Source: Sphingomonas sp. 7/4-4 (GTDB taxonomy: Bacteria > Pseudomonadota > Alphaproteobacteria > Sphingomonadales > Sphingomonadaceae). Taken from it: DNA of 64,000 nt. How positions within the stretch are numbered: the first letter of the stretch is position 1; each line of letters begins with the position of its first letter. The notes under the pieces are model-generated. The model had not been told where the DNA came from, made no database searches, and saw only the letters and a program-made list of their open reading frames with translations. The position numbers were made by a program, and so were the translations under genes. Below, in pieces: positions 40,664-50,984 of the stretch. The DNA lies in NCBI RefSeq assembly GCF_027941955.1, contig NZ_CP115960.1, forward strand, positions 682,001-746,000, read 5' to 3'.

Positions 40664-42516
40664 CTAATCGTCGAATTCTTCTTCGTCCGCAAGCATCAGA
40701 TTCGCAAGCCGCGCTTCGAGCTCCTGGCGCTTCCGCGAAAGCGCCACCTGACGGGTGAACGCTTCCTCCGAGCCGTCCCTGCTCAACGCCGCGGTTGCCT
40801 CGGCGAGCGCAGCATCGACCGCCGGCCGTGCCACCATCACCGCTATAGCCTCGTTCAAGTCTTCACGCGCTCTCGCTTCGTCCGCCTGAGAGCGTGTGAA
40901 GGAGAAAGGAAGCGTGTCGGCTCTCAAGAGGTCGCTTGCCACAGAATCAAATCCGGATCGCGCCAATATGGTGAGGACTTTGCCGCTATCAAGCTGCCGG
41001 TCCTCCAGCGCGACGTCGATCACAGCCTCGAACAACTTGCCGAGCGCCCCCGAGGCGCTGCGCAGCGACCCCAGCACCTCCATATGGCGCGCGATCTCGG
41101 CAGGATGGCGGATCAGCCCGGCGAGCACTGCCTTGGCGAGCACCGGGTCGATCCCGCCCGAACGCACGTCGCGCATCGTAACGCCCGGCATGGCCTCGGG
41201 GGCTTCCAAGGGCCTTTCTGGCGCGTACGAGGGTTCTGCGGCCGGAATTCGCGCGGCTGACGCGCAAACAGTTCGTCGAAACGGCGCCGGAACTCGGCCT
41301 GATACTCCGATTTGACGTTGGGATCGGCGATCGTCTGGGCGAGCTCGCTGAGCCGGCGCTTGAGCCCGGCGCGGCGCTCGGGGGTGTCGAGCGGCTCCGC
41401 AGCTACTTCGCTCTGCCAGATCCGGTCGACCAGCGGCTGCGGTGCCCTGAGCAATGCCTCGAACGCCGCTGCGCCCTTGGTACGGACGAGATCGTCGGGA
41501 TCGAGGCCGTCGGGCAAGGTCACGAAGGTGAGGCTGCGGCCCGGCTGGAGCATCGGCAGCGCACGGTGAGCGGCCCGAAGTGCCGCCTTCTGCCCGGCCG
41601 AATCGCCGTCGAAGCAGAGCAGGGGCTCGTCGGCCATCCGCCACAGCCGCTCGAGCTGGTGTTCGGTGAGCGCGGTGCCGAGCGGGGCGACGGCCTCGCC
41701 GAACCCCGCCTGAGCGAGCGCGATCACGTCCATATAGCCTTCGACTGCGATGATCCGGTCGGCCTTACGCGCCGCAGCCTGCGCGCGATCGAGATTGTAG
41801 AGCGTGCGGCCCTTGTCGAAGAGCGGGGTTTCGGGGGAATTGAGGTATTTCGGCTCGCCATCGCCGATGATCCGCCCTCCGAACGCGATCGTGCGGCCGC
41901 GGACGTCGCGGATCGGGATCATCAGCCGGCCGCGGAACCGGTCGTACGGCTCCTTCTCCTCGACCTGGATCAGCATGCCGGCCTCTACCAGCATCGCATC
42001 GCCATAGCCCTTGAGCGCTTCCTTGAGCTTGCCGCGCGAGATCGGGGGCGAAGCCGAGGCCGAAGGAACGTGCGATCTCCTCGGTGATCCCACGGCGCTT
42101 GAGTACGTTACGCGCCTCGGCGCCCTCGATCCCGTTCAACTTGTCGACGAACCACGCCGCGGCATCGGCCATCGCCTCGTGCAGCCCCTTGGCGCGCTCG
42201 GCCTGTTCGGCGGAGCGGCGGTCCTGCTCGGGCATTTCCATGCCCGCGGCCTGGGCCAGCTCCTTCACTGCGTCGATGAAGGGCAGCCCGCGCTGGTCGG
42301 TCATCCAGCGGATCGCATCGCCATGCGCCGAGCAGCCGAAGCAGTGATAAAAGCCCTTGTCGTCGTTGACGTAGAAGCTGGGGGTCTTTTCCTGGTGGAA
42401 CGGGCAGCAGGCACGGAACTCGCGGCCGGCTTTCTGCAGCTTCACCGTCTTGGCGATGAGGCCGGAGAGGAGCGTGCGGGCGCGAAGCTCGTCGAGGAAT
42501 TGGGGGTTAGGGACAT
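40664..42516 (-). CDS. dnaG: DNA primase DnaG, three frameshifts
   Basis: Makes RNA primers for replication. The zinc motif [12 protein letters not shown]...HCFGC is near residue 40; the Toprim core carries [12 protein letters not shown] (EGYMD) and CFDGDSAGQ. Three shifts: near 42502-42506 a run of six G is written as five, and correction gives [19 protein letters not shown]; at 42038-42043 GAGATC stands for GAATC, and correction gives [17 protein letters not shown]; near 41220 one base is missing in a run of three, giving [16 protein letters not shown] 42516 is therefore the start. It lies between yqeY and rpoD, the classic arrangement. Confidence 0.93.
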
Positions 42517-42896
42517 GTCTGGTCCCGAGAGTCAGATTTCTCGACTTCGCTCGAAATGAACGGGGAAAGTGCTTCGATTACTCCCTCAGCGTTCGTCTCG
42601 AGCGAAGTCGAGAAACGCTCCTTCGGCGGACGGGCAAAAAAGCCGATCCGCTTCCAGTCACCGGCGATCAGCGCCTCCTTCTTCGCGCGGGACCAGCCGC
42701 CGACGATGCGCTCCACTTCCAGCGCTTCGATCCGGCTGACGAACGCTTCGCTCCACACCAGTTCGATGGGGAGGCGGTGCGATGTGTATCCACAAATACC
42801 GCTCAGATGCTCGCCAATCCGGCGTTCGAGATTATCGGTGTGGCCGGTATAATACCGGCCGTCCGAACATCTCAGCATGTAGGCCCAGAACGCCAT
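42507..42896 (-). CDS. GIY-YIG nuclease family protein
   Basis: About 129 residues. The first 95 match the small UPF0213-type GIY-YIG domain: AYMLRCSDGRYYTGHTDNLE, RRIGEH with the catalytic Arg, and the conserved Glu in ALEVERIVGGWSRAKKEALI. The remaining C-terminal tail (ERFSTSLETNAEG and FISSEVEKSD) is encoded by a palindromic repeat (42536-42616), and a second palindrome of the same family lies just upstream of the gene (42909-42989). ATG 42896 gives the normal N terminus. It interrupts the yqeY-dnaG neighbourhood. Confidence 0.8.
   Translation of the reverse strand: MAFWAYMLRCSDGRYYTGHTDNLERRIGEHLSGICGYTSHRLPIELVWSEAFVSRIEALEVERIVGGWSRAKKEALIAGDWKRIGFFARPPKERFSTSLETNAEGVIEALSPFISSEVEKSDSRDQTCP
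42536..42616. repeat. REP-like palindrome, copy 1 (inside GIY-YIG 3' end)
   Basis: TTTCTCGACTTCGCTCGAAA at the left is answered by TCGAGCGAAGTCGAGAAA at the right about 30 bases on, giving an imperfect palindrome of about 80 bases. The core is shared with copy 2 at 42909-42989. Confidence 0.8.
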
Positions 42897-42908
42897 TTTG
42901 GTCCGTAT

Positions 42909-42989
42909 CCCCTCCGTTCGCTTCGAGCGTTGTCGAGAAGCCTGTCCCAAGTCTCCGTTTCTCGACTGCGCTCGAAACGAACGGAGGGG
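42909..42989. repeat. REP-like palindrome, copy 2 (upstream of GIY-YIG gene)
   Basis: CCCCTCCGTTCGCTTCGAGC at the left and GCTCGAAACGAACGGAGGGG at the right flank an 80-base imperfect palindrome with inner arms GTCGAGAA / TTTCTCGAC. It fills the gap between yqeY and the GIY-YIG gene. Confidence 0.8.
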
Positions 42990-43000
42990 ATGTGAGCCCC

Positions 43001-43454
43001 TCAGCTCAAAGCCGCCTTCACCGCCGCACTCGCCTTACTCATATCCAGCGTGGTCGCATGTCGCGCCTTGAGCTCTGCCATCACGCGGCCCATGTCCTTC
43101 ATGCCGCTGGCGCCCAGCTCGGCCTTGATCGCCTCGATCGCCGCGCTGGTCTCCTCGGCACTCATCTGCTTCGGCAGGAAGCGCTCGATCACTGCGACTT
43201 CGGCCGCCTCCGCGTCGGCGAGTTCCTGGCGGCCGCCCTTGGTGTACATCTCGATCGATTCGCGGCGCTGCTTGACCATCTTCTGGAGCACTTCGACCAC
43301 CAGGGCGTCGTCGTCCTCCGGCGCCTTGCCGGTGCGCGCCTCGATGTCGCGATTCTTGATCGCCGACTGGATGAGGGTGATGGCCCCGCGGCTCGCCTTG
43401 TCACCGGCCTTCATGGCGGTGATCTGCGCGGCCTTGATATCGTCGCGAGATCAT
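43001..43454 (-). CDS. GatB/YqeY domain protein, frameshift at the start
   Basis: About 150 residues, the YqeY family related to the tail of GatB, thought to act on or around tRNA; its exact role is not known. GRQELADAEAAEVAVIERFLPKQMS is the family core. The first codons are broken: at 43447-43452 GAGATC stands for GAATC (minus strand ATGATCTCGCGAC for ATGATTCGCGAC); correction gives MIRDDIKAAQITAMKAGDKAS, the normal start. Without it the frame opens only at ATG 43414. Its place before dnaG and rpoD is conserved. Confidence 0.92.
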
Positions 43455-43594
43455 GATGTCTCTCGATAATCGGAAAGCGATCAGCACTAGCCGATGCCGC
43501 CGCATCCGTGAACCGGTTGACGCGAGGCGGGCAGGGGTCTAGCCGCCACCACTTAGCGACATCGTCACAAACCCAAATGGAGCGCCACCCTTAA

Positions 43595-44773
43595 ATGGCC
43601 GAAGCCAAACCCATGTCTGCGCCTCCCGGAGCCACGGGAGTATTGGTACTGGCGTCGGGGGACGTGGTGTGGGGACGAGGATTCGGCGCCGAGGGGCAGG
43701 CGGTCGGCGAAGTGTGCTTCCACACCGCGATGACCGGCTATCAGGAGATCATGACCGATCCGAGCTTCGCCGGTCAGATCATCAATTTCACCTTTCCGCA
43801 TATCGGCAATGTCGGCGCCAATCCCGACGATGTCGAAGCGGACGAGCCGCATGCGCTGGGCATGATCGTCCGCGAGGACGTGACCGAGCCGAGCAATTTC
43901 CGCAGCAACGAGCATCTCGATGCGTGGATGAAGAAGCACGCGCGGATCGGGCTCGCCGGGATCGACACGCGGGCGCTGACCCGGCGCATCCGCACCGGCG
44001 GCGCGCCCAACGGCGTGATCGCGCATTCGGCCTCGGGCGAGTTCGACATTCCCGTGCTGCTCCAGATGGCGCGCGAATGGCCGGGGCTGGAGGGCATGGA
44101 CCTCGCCATCACGGTCACCGCCGAGACCCATTTCGGCTGGGAAGGCGGCGTGTGGCGATTGGGAGCCGGATACGAAAAGTCACGCCAGGGTCACACTGGT
44201 GCACCAAAGCGCCCGCACGTCGTTGCGATCGATTATGGCAGTAAGCACAATATCTTCCGAAACATTGTTCAGGCCGGAGCTGAAGTAACCGTGCTGCCGG
44301 CGACGGCGACGTTCGAGCAGGCGATGTCGTTCGCGCCCGACGGCTTCTTCCTCTCCAACGGCCCGGGCGACCCCGCCGCAACCGCCGAATATGCCGTGCC
44401 GGTGATCCGCGAGATGCTCGACAGCGGCAAGCCGGTGTTCGGTATCTGCCTCGGCCACCAGTTGATGGCGCTGGCGGTGGGCGCCGAGACCTCGAAGATG
44501 TTCCAGGGCCATCGCGGCGCCAACCACCCGGTCAAGCGGCTGAGCGACGGCGCGGTCGAGATCACCAGCATGAACCACGGCTTCGCGGTGCTGGGCGAGA
44601 CGCTGCCGGAGAACGCGCGCGAGACGCATGTGTCGCTGTTCGACGGGTCGAATGCGGGCTTCGAACTGACCGACCGGCCGGCGTTTGCCGTGCAATACCA
44701 TCCCGAAGCCAGCCCGGGGCCGCAGGACAGCCTGTACCTGTTCGAGCGGTTCGTGGGGATGATGAATGCCTGA
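43595..44773 (+). CDS. carA: Carbamoyl-phosphate synthase small subunit
   Basis: A 392-residue glutaminase subunit supplying ammonia to CarB for pyrimidine and arginine synthesis. The nucleophile Cys is in VFGICLGHQ (about residue 287), and the His-Glu of the triad in VQYHPEASPGP. The N-terminal CPSase domain has GTRxGYQE-like MTGYQEIMTDPSF. ATG 43595 gives a slightly long but normal start. The stop overlaps the next gene by eight bases. Confidence 0.96.
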   Translation: MAEAKPMSAPPGATGVLVLASGDVVWGRGFGAEGQAVGEVCFHTAMTGYQEIMTDPSFAGQIINFTFPHIGNVGANPDDVEADEPHALGMIVREDVTEPSNFRSNEHLDAWMKKHARIGLAGIDTRALTRRIRTGGAPNGVIAHSASGEFDIPVLLQMAREWPGLEGMDLAITVTAETHFGWEGGVWRLGAGYEKSRQGHTGAPKRPHVVAIDYGSKHNIFRNIVQAGAEVTVLPATATFEQAMSFAPDGFFLSNGPGDPAATAEYAVPVIREMLDSGKPVFGICLGHQLMALAVGAETSKMFQGHRGANHPVKRLSDGAVEITSMNHGFAVLGETLPENARETHVSLFDGSNAGFELTDRPAFAVQYHPEASPGPQDSLYLFERFVGMMNA

Positions 44774-45341
44774 CAATGATCAAACATCCGTTCTAAGTGT
44801 TTGGGAAATCCGGGTGCTAAGGGGAGTAATTGAAGTTGGCTTCGATGATCGGGCGCACTATGCGTATAATGATGAGTTACGGTCGATTGGCTGGATAACT
44901 AGCGGAAGGTTGTCAGCTCATTTGAGATCAGAGAGCTTTATAACTCGTAAATCACTAAGGCGACTCGCTGATTCCGGATATCTAGATCGAGCGTATCGCG
45001 ACGAAGTTGAGTATTTTAGAATTAATGCCGTTGGTCGCGCCGCTCTAACTCCTCCCGACGAACTTGAAGCACCGTCTGCTTTTAGTTTGACCAAATTTGG
45101 GTTAGTGAATGATGAACAAGTTACGAAAATTATAAGAATACTTAGTCAAATTGAAGATTTATCCGAATCCACCCAGGATAATCTACAAAGATCGCAAATA
45201 TCTGGCTTGGTAAGAAGTTTGAATATTCTGATTCAGCTTCCTCAGGTCCCAAAGGAAGGCATTTTGGCTCTGCTTCGTGACCCAGCATTTGCTAATATCG
45301 TGCAATTGGGAACTTTTTGGCGGCGATTGTCGCTGCGGTGA
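44766..45341 (+). CDS. AT-rich orphan gene between carA and carB; winged-helix-like N-terminal half
   Basis: A 191-residue protein I do not recognise. Base composition drops sharply here: A+T is clearly higher than in every neighbour, and codons such as AGA, ATA, TTA and CTA, rare elsewhere in the window, are common. The N-terminal half has a helix-turn-helix and wing pattern (ITRKSLRRLADSGYLDRA then VEYFRINAVGRAAL), so a DNA-binding role is possible; the C-terminal half is helical. ATG 44766 overlaps the carA stop and the gene ends 12 bases before carB, so it sits inside the operon. Composition indicates horizontal acquisition. No repeats or integrase flank it. Confidence 0.8.
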   Translation: MPDNDQTSVLSVWEIRVLRGVIEVGFDDRAHYAYNDELRSIGWITSGRLSAHLRSESFITRKSLRRLADSGYLDRAYRDEVEYFRINAVGRAALTPPDELEAPSAFSLTKFGLVNDEQVTKIIRILSQIEDLSESTQDNLQRSQISGLVRSLNILIQLPQVPKEGILALLRDPAFANIVQLGTFWRRLSLR

Positions 45342-45353
45342 AGTGAACTAGAT

Positions 45354-48300
45354 ATGCCCAAACGCACCGACATCTCCTCCATTCTCGTCATCGGCGCGGG
45401 GCCGATCGTTATCGGTCAGGCGTGCGAGTTCGATTATTCGGGCACGCAGGCGATCAAGGCGCTCAAGGAAGAGGGCTATCGCATCGTCCTGGTCAATTCG
45501 AACCCGGCGACGATCATGACCGATCCCGAACTGGCCGACGCAACCTATGTCGAGCCGATCACCCCGGCGATCGTCGCCAAGATCATCGAGAAGGAGCGCC
45601 CCGATGCGGTGCTGCCGACGATGGGCGGCCAGACCGCGCTCAACACTGCGCTGGCGCTGGCGAATGACGGCACGCTGGAGAAGTTCGGCTGCATCATGAT
45701 CGGCGCCGATGCGGAGGCGATCGACAAGGCCGAGGATCGGCTCAAGTTCAAGGACGCGATGACGAAGATCGGGCTGGAATCGGCCCGTTCGGCGATCGCG
45801 CATAGCGAGGCCGAGGCGCTGGCCGCGCTCGAGCATGTCGGGCTGCCGGCGATCATCCGTCCCAGCTTCACCATGGGCGGATCTGGCGGCGGCATCGCGT
45901 ACAACCGCGAGGAATTCATCGCGATCGTCCGCTCCGGGCTCGATCTCTCGCCGACCACCGAAGTGCTGATCGAGGAATCGCTGCTCGGCTGGAAAGAGTA
46001 CGAGATGGAAGTGGTCCGCGACCGTGCGGACAATTGCATCATCATCTGCAGCATCGAGAATGTCGATGCGATGGGCACGCACACCGGCGATCTCGATCAC
46101 CGTCGCGCCGGCGCTGACGCTGACCGACAAGGAATACCAGATCATGCGCAATGCATCGATCGCGGTGCTCCGGGAAATCGGTGTCGAAACCGGCGGTTCG
46201 AACGTGCAGTTCGCAGTCAATCCGAAGGACGGCCGCCTGATCGTCATCGAGATGAACCCGCGCGTGTCGCGTTCGTCGGCGCTGGCGTCCAAGGCGACCG
46301 GCTTCCCGATCGCCAAGGTCGCGGCGAAGTTGGCGGTGGGCTATACGCTCGACGAGATCACCAACGACATCACCGGCGCGACCCCGGCGTCGTTCGAGCC
46401 GACGATCGATTACGTCGTCACCAAGATCCCGCGTTTCGCGTTCGAGAAGTTCAAGGGCGCCGAGGCGACCTTGGGCACCGCGATGAAGTCGGTCGGCGAA
46501 GTGATGGCGATCGGCCGCAACATCCATGAATCGATGCAGAAGGCGCTGCGCGGGCTCGAGACCGGCCTCAGCGGCTTCAACCAGGTCGACCGGCTCGCCG
46601 GCGCGCCGCGCGACGAGATCGAGGCGGCGCTGGCCGTGCGCTCGCCCGATCGGCTGCTGATCGCCGCGCAGGCGCTGCGCGAGGGTTTCACCGTTGCCGA
46701 AGTGCAGGCGCTGACCGCCTATGACCCGTGGTTTCTTCAGCGGATCGCCGAGATCGTCGAAGCCGAGGAGGCGGTGTGCCGCGGCGGGCTGCCGCAGGAT
46801 GCCGCGGGCATGCGCAAATTGAAGGCGATGGGGTTCAGCGACAAGCGCTTGGCGTATCTGGCGCTCAAATCGGTCAACATGCGCGCGGGCTCCGAGCAGA
46901 TGGCGCGCAGCCACGGGCTGATCGGCGAAGTCGCCAAGGCGATGAGCGGCGGCGTGACCGAAGCGGATGTGCGGAAGCTGCGCCACAAGCTCGGTGTGCG
47001 CCCGGTGTTCAAACGGATCGACACCTGCGCGGCCGAGTTCGAAGCGAAGACGCCATACATGTACTCGACCTATGAGGCGCCGAGCTTCGGCGAGCCCGAG
47101 TGCGAGTCGAACCCCACCGACCGCAACAAGGTAGTGATCCTCGGCGGCGGTCCGAACCGGATCGGGCAGGGGATCGAGTTCGATTATTGCTGCTGCCACG
47201 CCTGCTTCGCGCTGGCCGATGCGGGCTATGAGACGATCATGGTCAATTGCAATCCGGAGACGGTGAGCACCGACTACGACACGTCGGATCGCCTCTATTT
47301 CGAGCCGCTGACCGCCGAGGATGTGCTCGAAATCCTCGAAGTCGAGAAATCGAACGGCAATCTGGTCGGCGTGATCGTCCAGTTCGGCGGCCAGACCCCG
47401 CTCAATCTGGCGCAAGCGCTGGAGGATGCGGGTATCCCCATCCTCGGTACCAGCCCCGACGCGATCGATCTGGCGGAGGACCGCGAGCGTTTCGCGGACC
47501 TGGTCGCCAAACTGGGGCTCAAGCAGCCCGCCAACGGCCTTGCCCGCAGCCGCGACGAGGCAGTGGCGGCGGCGGAGCGGATCGGCTTTCCGGTGCTGAT
47601 GCGCCCCTCTTATGTGCTGGGCGGCCGCGCGATGGAGATCGTCGACACGCTCCAGCAGCTCGACGATTATATCCAGACCGCCGTGCAGGTCTCCGGGGAT
47701 TCGCCCGTCCTCATCGACCAGTATCTGCGCGACGCGATCGAAGTCGATGTCGATGCAATCGCCGACGGTGACGATGTCGTGGTCGCGGGCGTGCTCCAGC
47801 ATATCGAGGAAGCCGGCGTGCATTCGGGCGACAGCGCCTGCTCGATCCCGCCCTACAGCCTCTCGGCCGAGATCGTCGCCGAGATCGAGAAGCAGACCGA
47901 AGCGCTCGCCCGGGCGCTGAAGGTCAAGGGGCTGATGAACATCCAGTTCGCGGTCAAGGACGGCGAGGTGTACCTCATCGAAGTCAATCCGCGCGCCAGC
48001 CGCACGGTGCCCTTCGTCGCCAAGGCGATCGGCATCCCCATCGCCAAGATCGCAGCGCGGGTGATGGCAGGCGAGAAGCTCAAGGATTTGCCGAAGATCG
48101 ATCGCGACATCGATTATATCGCCGTCAAAGAGGCCGTGTTCCCCTGGGCGCGGTTCCCGGGCGTCGATCCGGTGCTCTCACCGGAAATGAAGTCCACCGG
48201 CGAAGTGATGGGGATCGATCGCGATTTCGCCACCGCCTTCGCCAAGTCGCAGCTGGGAGCGGGGACGGTGCTGCCGTCGTCGGGTACGCTGTTCGTCAGC

Positions 48301-48684
48301 GTCAAGGACAGCGACAAGCCGGTGGTGCTCCCCGGCGTGCAGATCCTCGCCGATCTTGGCTTCAAGATCATCGCGACCGGCGGCACAGCCGATTATCTCG
48401 AAGCCGAGGGTATCGCAGTCGAGCGCGTCAACAAGGTGGCGCAGGGCCGGCCGCATATCGTCGATCGGATCCAGGATGGGGATGTCGCATTGATCTTCAA
48501 TTCGACCGAGGGATGGCAGTCGCTCAAGGACTCGGCGAGCATCCGTGCGACGGCGATGGCGCAGAAGGTCCCGTATTTCACCACCGCGCCGGCCAGCGTG
48601 GCGGCGGCGCGGGCGATCGAGGCGCTGGGACGCAACAGCCTCGATGTGAAGCCCCTGCAGGCCTATTATGCGGGGCGTGGCTGA
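45354..48684 (+). CDS. carB: Carbamoyl-phosphate synthase large subunit, one frameshift
   Basis: About 1109 residues, making carbamoyl phosphate from bicarbonate, ammonia and two ATP. Two homologous ATP-grasp halves are clear: [20 protein letters not shown] opens the first and [19 protein letters not shown] the second, and an MGS-like allosteric domain closes the protein. The frame breaks once, at 46089-46095, where GATCTCG stands for GATTCG; correction gives [20 protein letters not shown]. Before and after that the frame is intact. It is separated from carA by the orphan gene. Confidence 0.96.
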
Positions 48685-48862
48685 GCCGTCACATCCCGGC
48701 AAGGCGCCCAATTGCGGCATCAATCGGGCAGGTGCTTGATGTTTGCCCCTCACAGTCTTATTATTCGCAATCGCACAATTGATCTCCCCCAATCGATGTT
48801 AATGTGCGGGCGTACCCCTTGTGGGACGCTTGGGGATCGAGGCGTTTGAAGGGCGGAATGGA

Positions 48863-49339
48863 ATGGCGACGGTCGAAAAGATGCCGATGCTCAAGGAGGG
48901 CTATGAGAAGCTCACTTCCGAGCTGAAGCGCCTCAAAGCGGAACGCCCGCTGATCGTGGACGCGATCGAGGAAGCGCGCGCGCACGGCGATCTTTCGGAA
49001 AATGCCGAATATCATGCCGCCAAGGAGCAGCAGGGCCAGAACGAGGCCACGATCTCGGATATCGAAGGCAAGCTCAGCCGCGCCCAGATCATCGATCCCA
49101 AGGATCTGTCGGGCGACAAGGTCGTGTTCGGCGCGACGGTGACGTTGCTCGACGAGGACGAAAAGCCGATCAGGTACCAGATCGTAGGCGAGACCGAGGC
49201 GGATGCGAGCAAGGGCCGCATCTCGTACAATTCGCCGATCGGGCGCGCGCTGATCGGCCGCAAGGTCGAAGAGGAAGTCGAGGTTTCGGTGCCCGCGGGC
49301 GACCGCTACTATCTGGTTTCCAAGATCGAATTCATCTGA
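48863..49339 (+). CDS. greA: Transcription elongation factor GreA
   Basis: A 158-residue factor that rescues backtracked RNA polymerase. The coiled-coil tip motif with the acidic pair is in [19 protein letters not shown] (about residue 38-56), and the C-terminal domain ends [16 protein letters not shown] 48863 is chosen over 48821 because conservation begins at [14 protein letters not shown]. carB upstream and greA form a common alphaproteobacterial pair. Confidence 0.97.
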   Translation: MATVEKMPMLKEGYEKLTSELKRLKAERPLIVDAIEEARAHGDLSENAEYHAAKEQQGQNEATISDIEGKLSRAQIIDPKDLSGDKVVFGATVTLLDEDEKPIRYQIVGETEADASKGRISYNSPIGRALIGRKVEEEVEVSVPAGDRYYLVSKIEFI

Positions 49340-49347
49340 GGCCGGCC

Positions 49348-49974
49348 ATGCGCCGACTATCGGCGACTTCGATCATCGTGCTGGTGACGGCGGCGATCAG
49401 CCTTGCCGTCACGCTGGGCAATCATGAGGTGCTCGCGGCCTATGCCGGCGGGTTCATTCCACGCCGCCTGAGCGGGTTCGTGATCGACGACATGTGGGCG
49501 GTGCCGGTGTGGCTGACGCCCCTGTCGAGCGCGCTGCTGCACGCCGGCATCTTCCATCTGGCGATGAATATGCTGATGCTGGGCTTCACCGGCAAGGAAA
49601 CCGAGCGCGCAGTCGGTCCGGCGGGCATCGTCATACTCTATGTCGTCGGCGCCTATGCCGCGGCGTTCGCGCAGTGGCTGCCGGATCCCATGTCGATGAC
49701 TCCGATGATCGGCGCCAGCGGCGCTGCATCGGCGGTGGTGGGCGCCTATTCTCTGCTGTTCGGCCGCTCGCGGGCCCGGGCGATCGGCCCGATCCCGGCA
49801 CAGGCGGTGCACGTGCTCTGGCTGGCCGCCGCCTGGACGCTGGTCAATCTGCTGACCGCCTTTGCGTTCCTCGGCGCGGGCGTCGCCGTCGCGGCGGCGG
49901 CGCATATCGGCGGGTTCATTGCCGGCCTCGCGCTCGCCAAGCCGCTGCTGGCGTGGAACTGGCGGCGGGCCTGA
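49348..49974 (+). CDS. Rhomboid-family intramembrane serine protease
   Basis: A 208-residue protein with about six membrane helices. The catalytic Ser is in GASGAASAV (about residue 124) and the catalytic His in AAHIGGFIAGL (about residue 187); HAGIFHLAMNML has the conserved His/Asn of the oxyanion region. It cuts membrane proteins within or near the bilayer; the substrate is unknown. It begins eight bases after greA and may be cotranscribed. Confidence 0.9.
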   Translation: MRRLSATSIIVLVTAAISLAVTLGNHEVLAAYAGGFIPRRLSGFVIDDMWAVPVWLTPLSSALLHAGIFHLAMNMLMLGFTGKETERAVGPAGIVILYVVGAYAAAFAQWLPDPMSMTPMIGASGAASAVVGAYSLLFGRSRARAIGPIPAQAVHVLWLAAAWTLVNLLTAFAFLGAGVAVAAAAHIGGFIAGLALAKPLLAWNWRRA

Positions 49975-49978
49975 CGCC

Positions 49979-50206
49979 TCAGGCCGCCGGCTTCTCCAGG
50001 TCCGGCTCGAGCAGCCGGTGGAGATGGACGACGACATAGCGCATCTCGGCATCGTCCACGGTCCGCTGCGCGGCGGCGCGCCACGCCTTTTCGGCGCTGG
50101 CATAATCCGGGAAGATGCCGACCACGTCGAGCTTGGTCGGATCGGTGAAATCGAGGGTCTGCGGGTCGGTCACGCGACCGCCGAAGACGAGGTGAAGCTT
50201 GCTCAT
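49979..50206 (-). CDS. DUF4170 family protein
   Basis: A 75-residue soluble protein of an alphaproteobacterial family of unknown function. VVGIFPDYASAEKAWRAAAQ followed by DDAEMRYVVVHLHRLL is the recognisable core, a small alpha-beta fold. It is convergent with the rhomboid gene, their stops five bases apart. It lies downstream of the membrane-stress cluster on the same strand but 75 bases separate them. Confidence 0.8.
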   Translation of the reverse strand: MSKLHLVFGGRVTDPQTLDFTDPTKLDVVGIFPDYASAEKAWRAAAQRTVDDAEMRYVVVHLHRLLEPDLEKPAA

Positions 50207-50280
50207 CGAAACTCCTGGGGAGAGCGGTTTGACCTGCCCTTACCGGGCAAAGCCGTAACCGCTCAACCCCGATCTCGCCC

Positions 50281-50640
50281 TTAGGCTTTTTGTCCGGCGC
50301 CCTTGGCGGCTTCGAGGAGGTTGCCGAACAGTGCCGTGGCGCGCTCCTTGGTGGCGGCGCGGCCGGGGAGGAGCGATTCGATCTCCTGCTTGCCGGCCTG
50401 CTTCACCGCACTTGCAGTGGCGGTGGCGCGGTCGGCGAGCTGGCGGCCGACGGGGTCGAGCAACTCGCGCTCCTTCGCCGAACGGGGCAGCAGCATGCCG
50501 ATGACCACGCCGAGCGCGATGCCGCCGGCGAGGAGCGCGACCGGATTGTCGCCGATCCCCTCGGCCGCCTTTGCCGCACGACCTCGGGCGCTGCCGTTCT
50601 GGTTGGCGGCCTTGGGCGCGCTCACATTGTCGTTGCTCAT
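50281..50640 (-). CDS. Small envelope protein with one membrane helix (YtxH/ElaB-like)
   Basis: A 119-residue protein: a polar Ala/Lys-rich N terminus, one glycine-rich membrane helix (PVALLAGGIALGVVIGMLL, about residue 33-51) and an amphipathic C-terminal helix. It is the last of four overlapping minus-strand genes (50281-51860), the ATG overlapping the stop of the gene before (50637). Function unknown; proteins of this kind are often induced by general stress. Confidence 0.75.
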   Translation of the reverse strand: MSNDNVSAPKAANQNGSARGRAAKAAEGIGDNPVALLAGGIALGVVIGMLLPRSAKERELLDPVGRQLADRATATASAVKQAGKQEIESLLPGRAATKERATALFGNLLEAAKGAGQKA

Positions 50641-50984
50641 CTGGGCTGTCCTTTCTTCGCGGGCTTCGCGGATGTCTTTTTGTTCAAACCATCGGCGGCG
50701 GGGGCGGTTTCATTGCGGCGGCGAAGCATGTCGGCGATCCAGCCCCGCGCGAAGACGAGGCCCACCGTTCCGGCGATCGCGGCGACGGCGAAGGGACGCG
50801 AGCGGACGGCCTCGGCGCCCTTGCGCGCAGTGGAGGCGACGCCCAGCGCGGCGATTTCGACGGCATTTTCCGCGAGATGGGAAGGCTTGAGCCGCTCCTG
50901 CATCGCATCGAGTGTCGCGAACAGGCGGGTTCGGGCCGCCTGGACCTGCGCCTCGGCGGCGAGTAATTGCGGATCGGTGCTCAT
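50637..50984 (-). CDS. DUF3618-like membrane protein
   Basis: A 115-residue protein with a coiled-coil N-terminal half (EAQVQAARTRLFATLDAMQE), one membrane helix (about residue 65-80) and a basic C-terminal tail. Size and the N-terminal helix match DUF3618. It overlaps the genes on both sides by four bases, showing coupled translation in the cluster. Confidence 0.75.
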   Translation of the reverse strand: MSTDPQLLAAEAQVQAARTRLFATLDAMQERLKPSHLAENAVEIAALGVASTARKGAEAVRSRPFAVAAIAGTVGLVFARGWIADMLRRRNETAPAADGLNKKTSAKPAKKGQPR

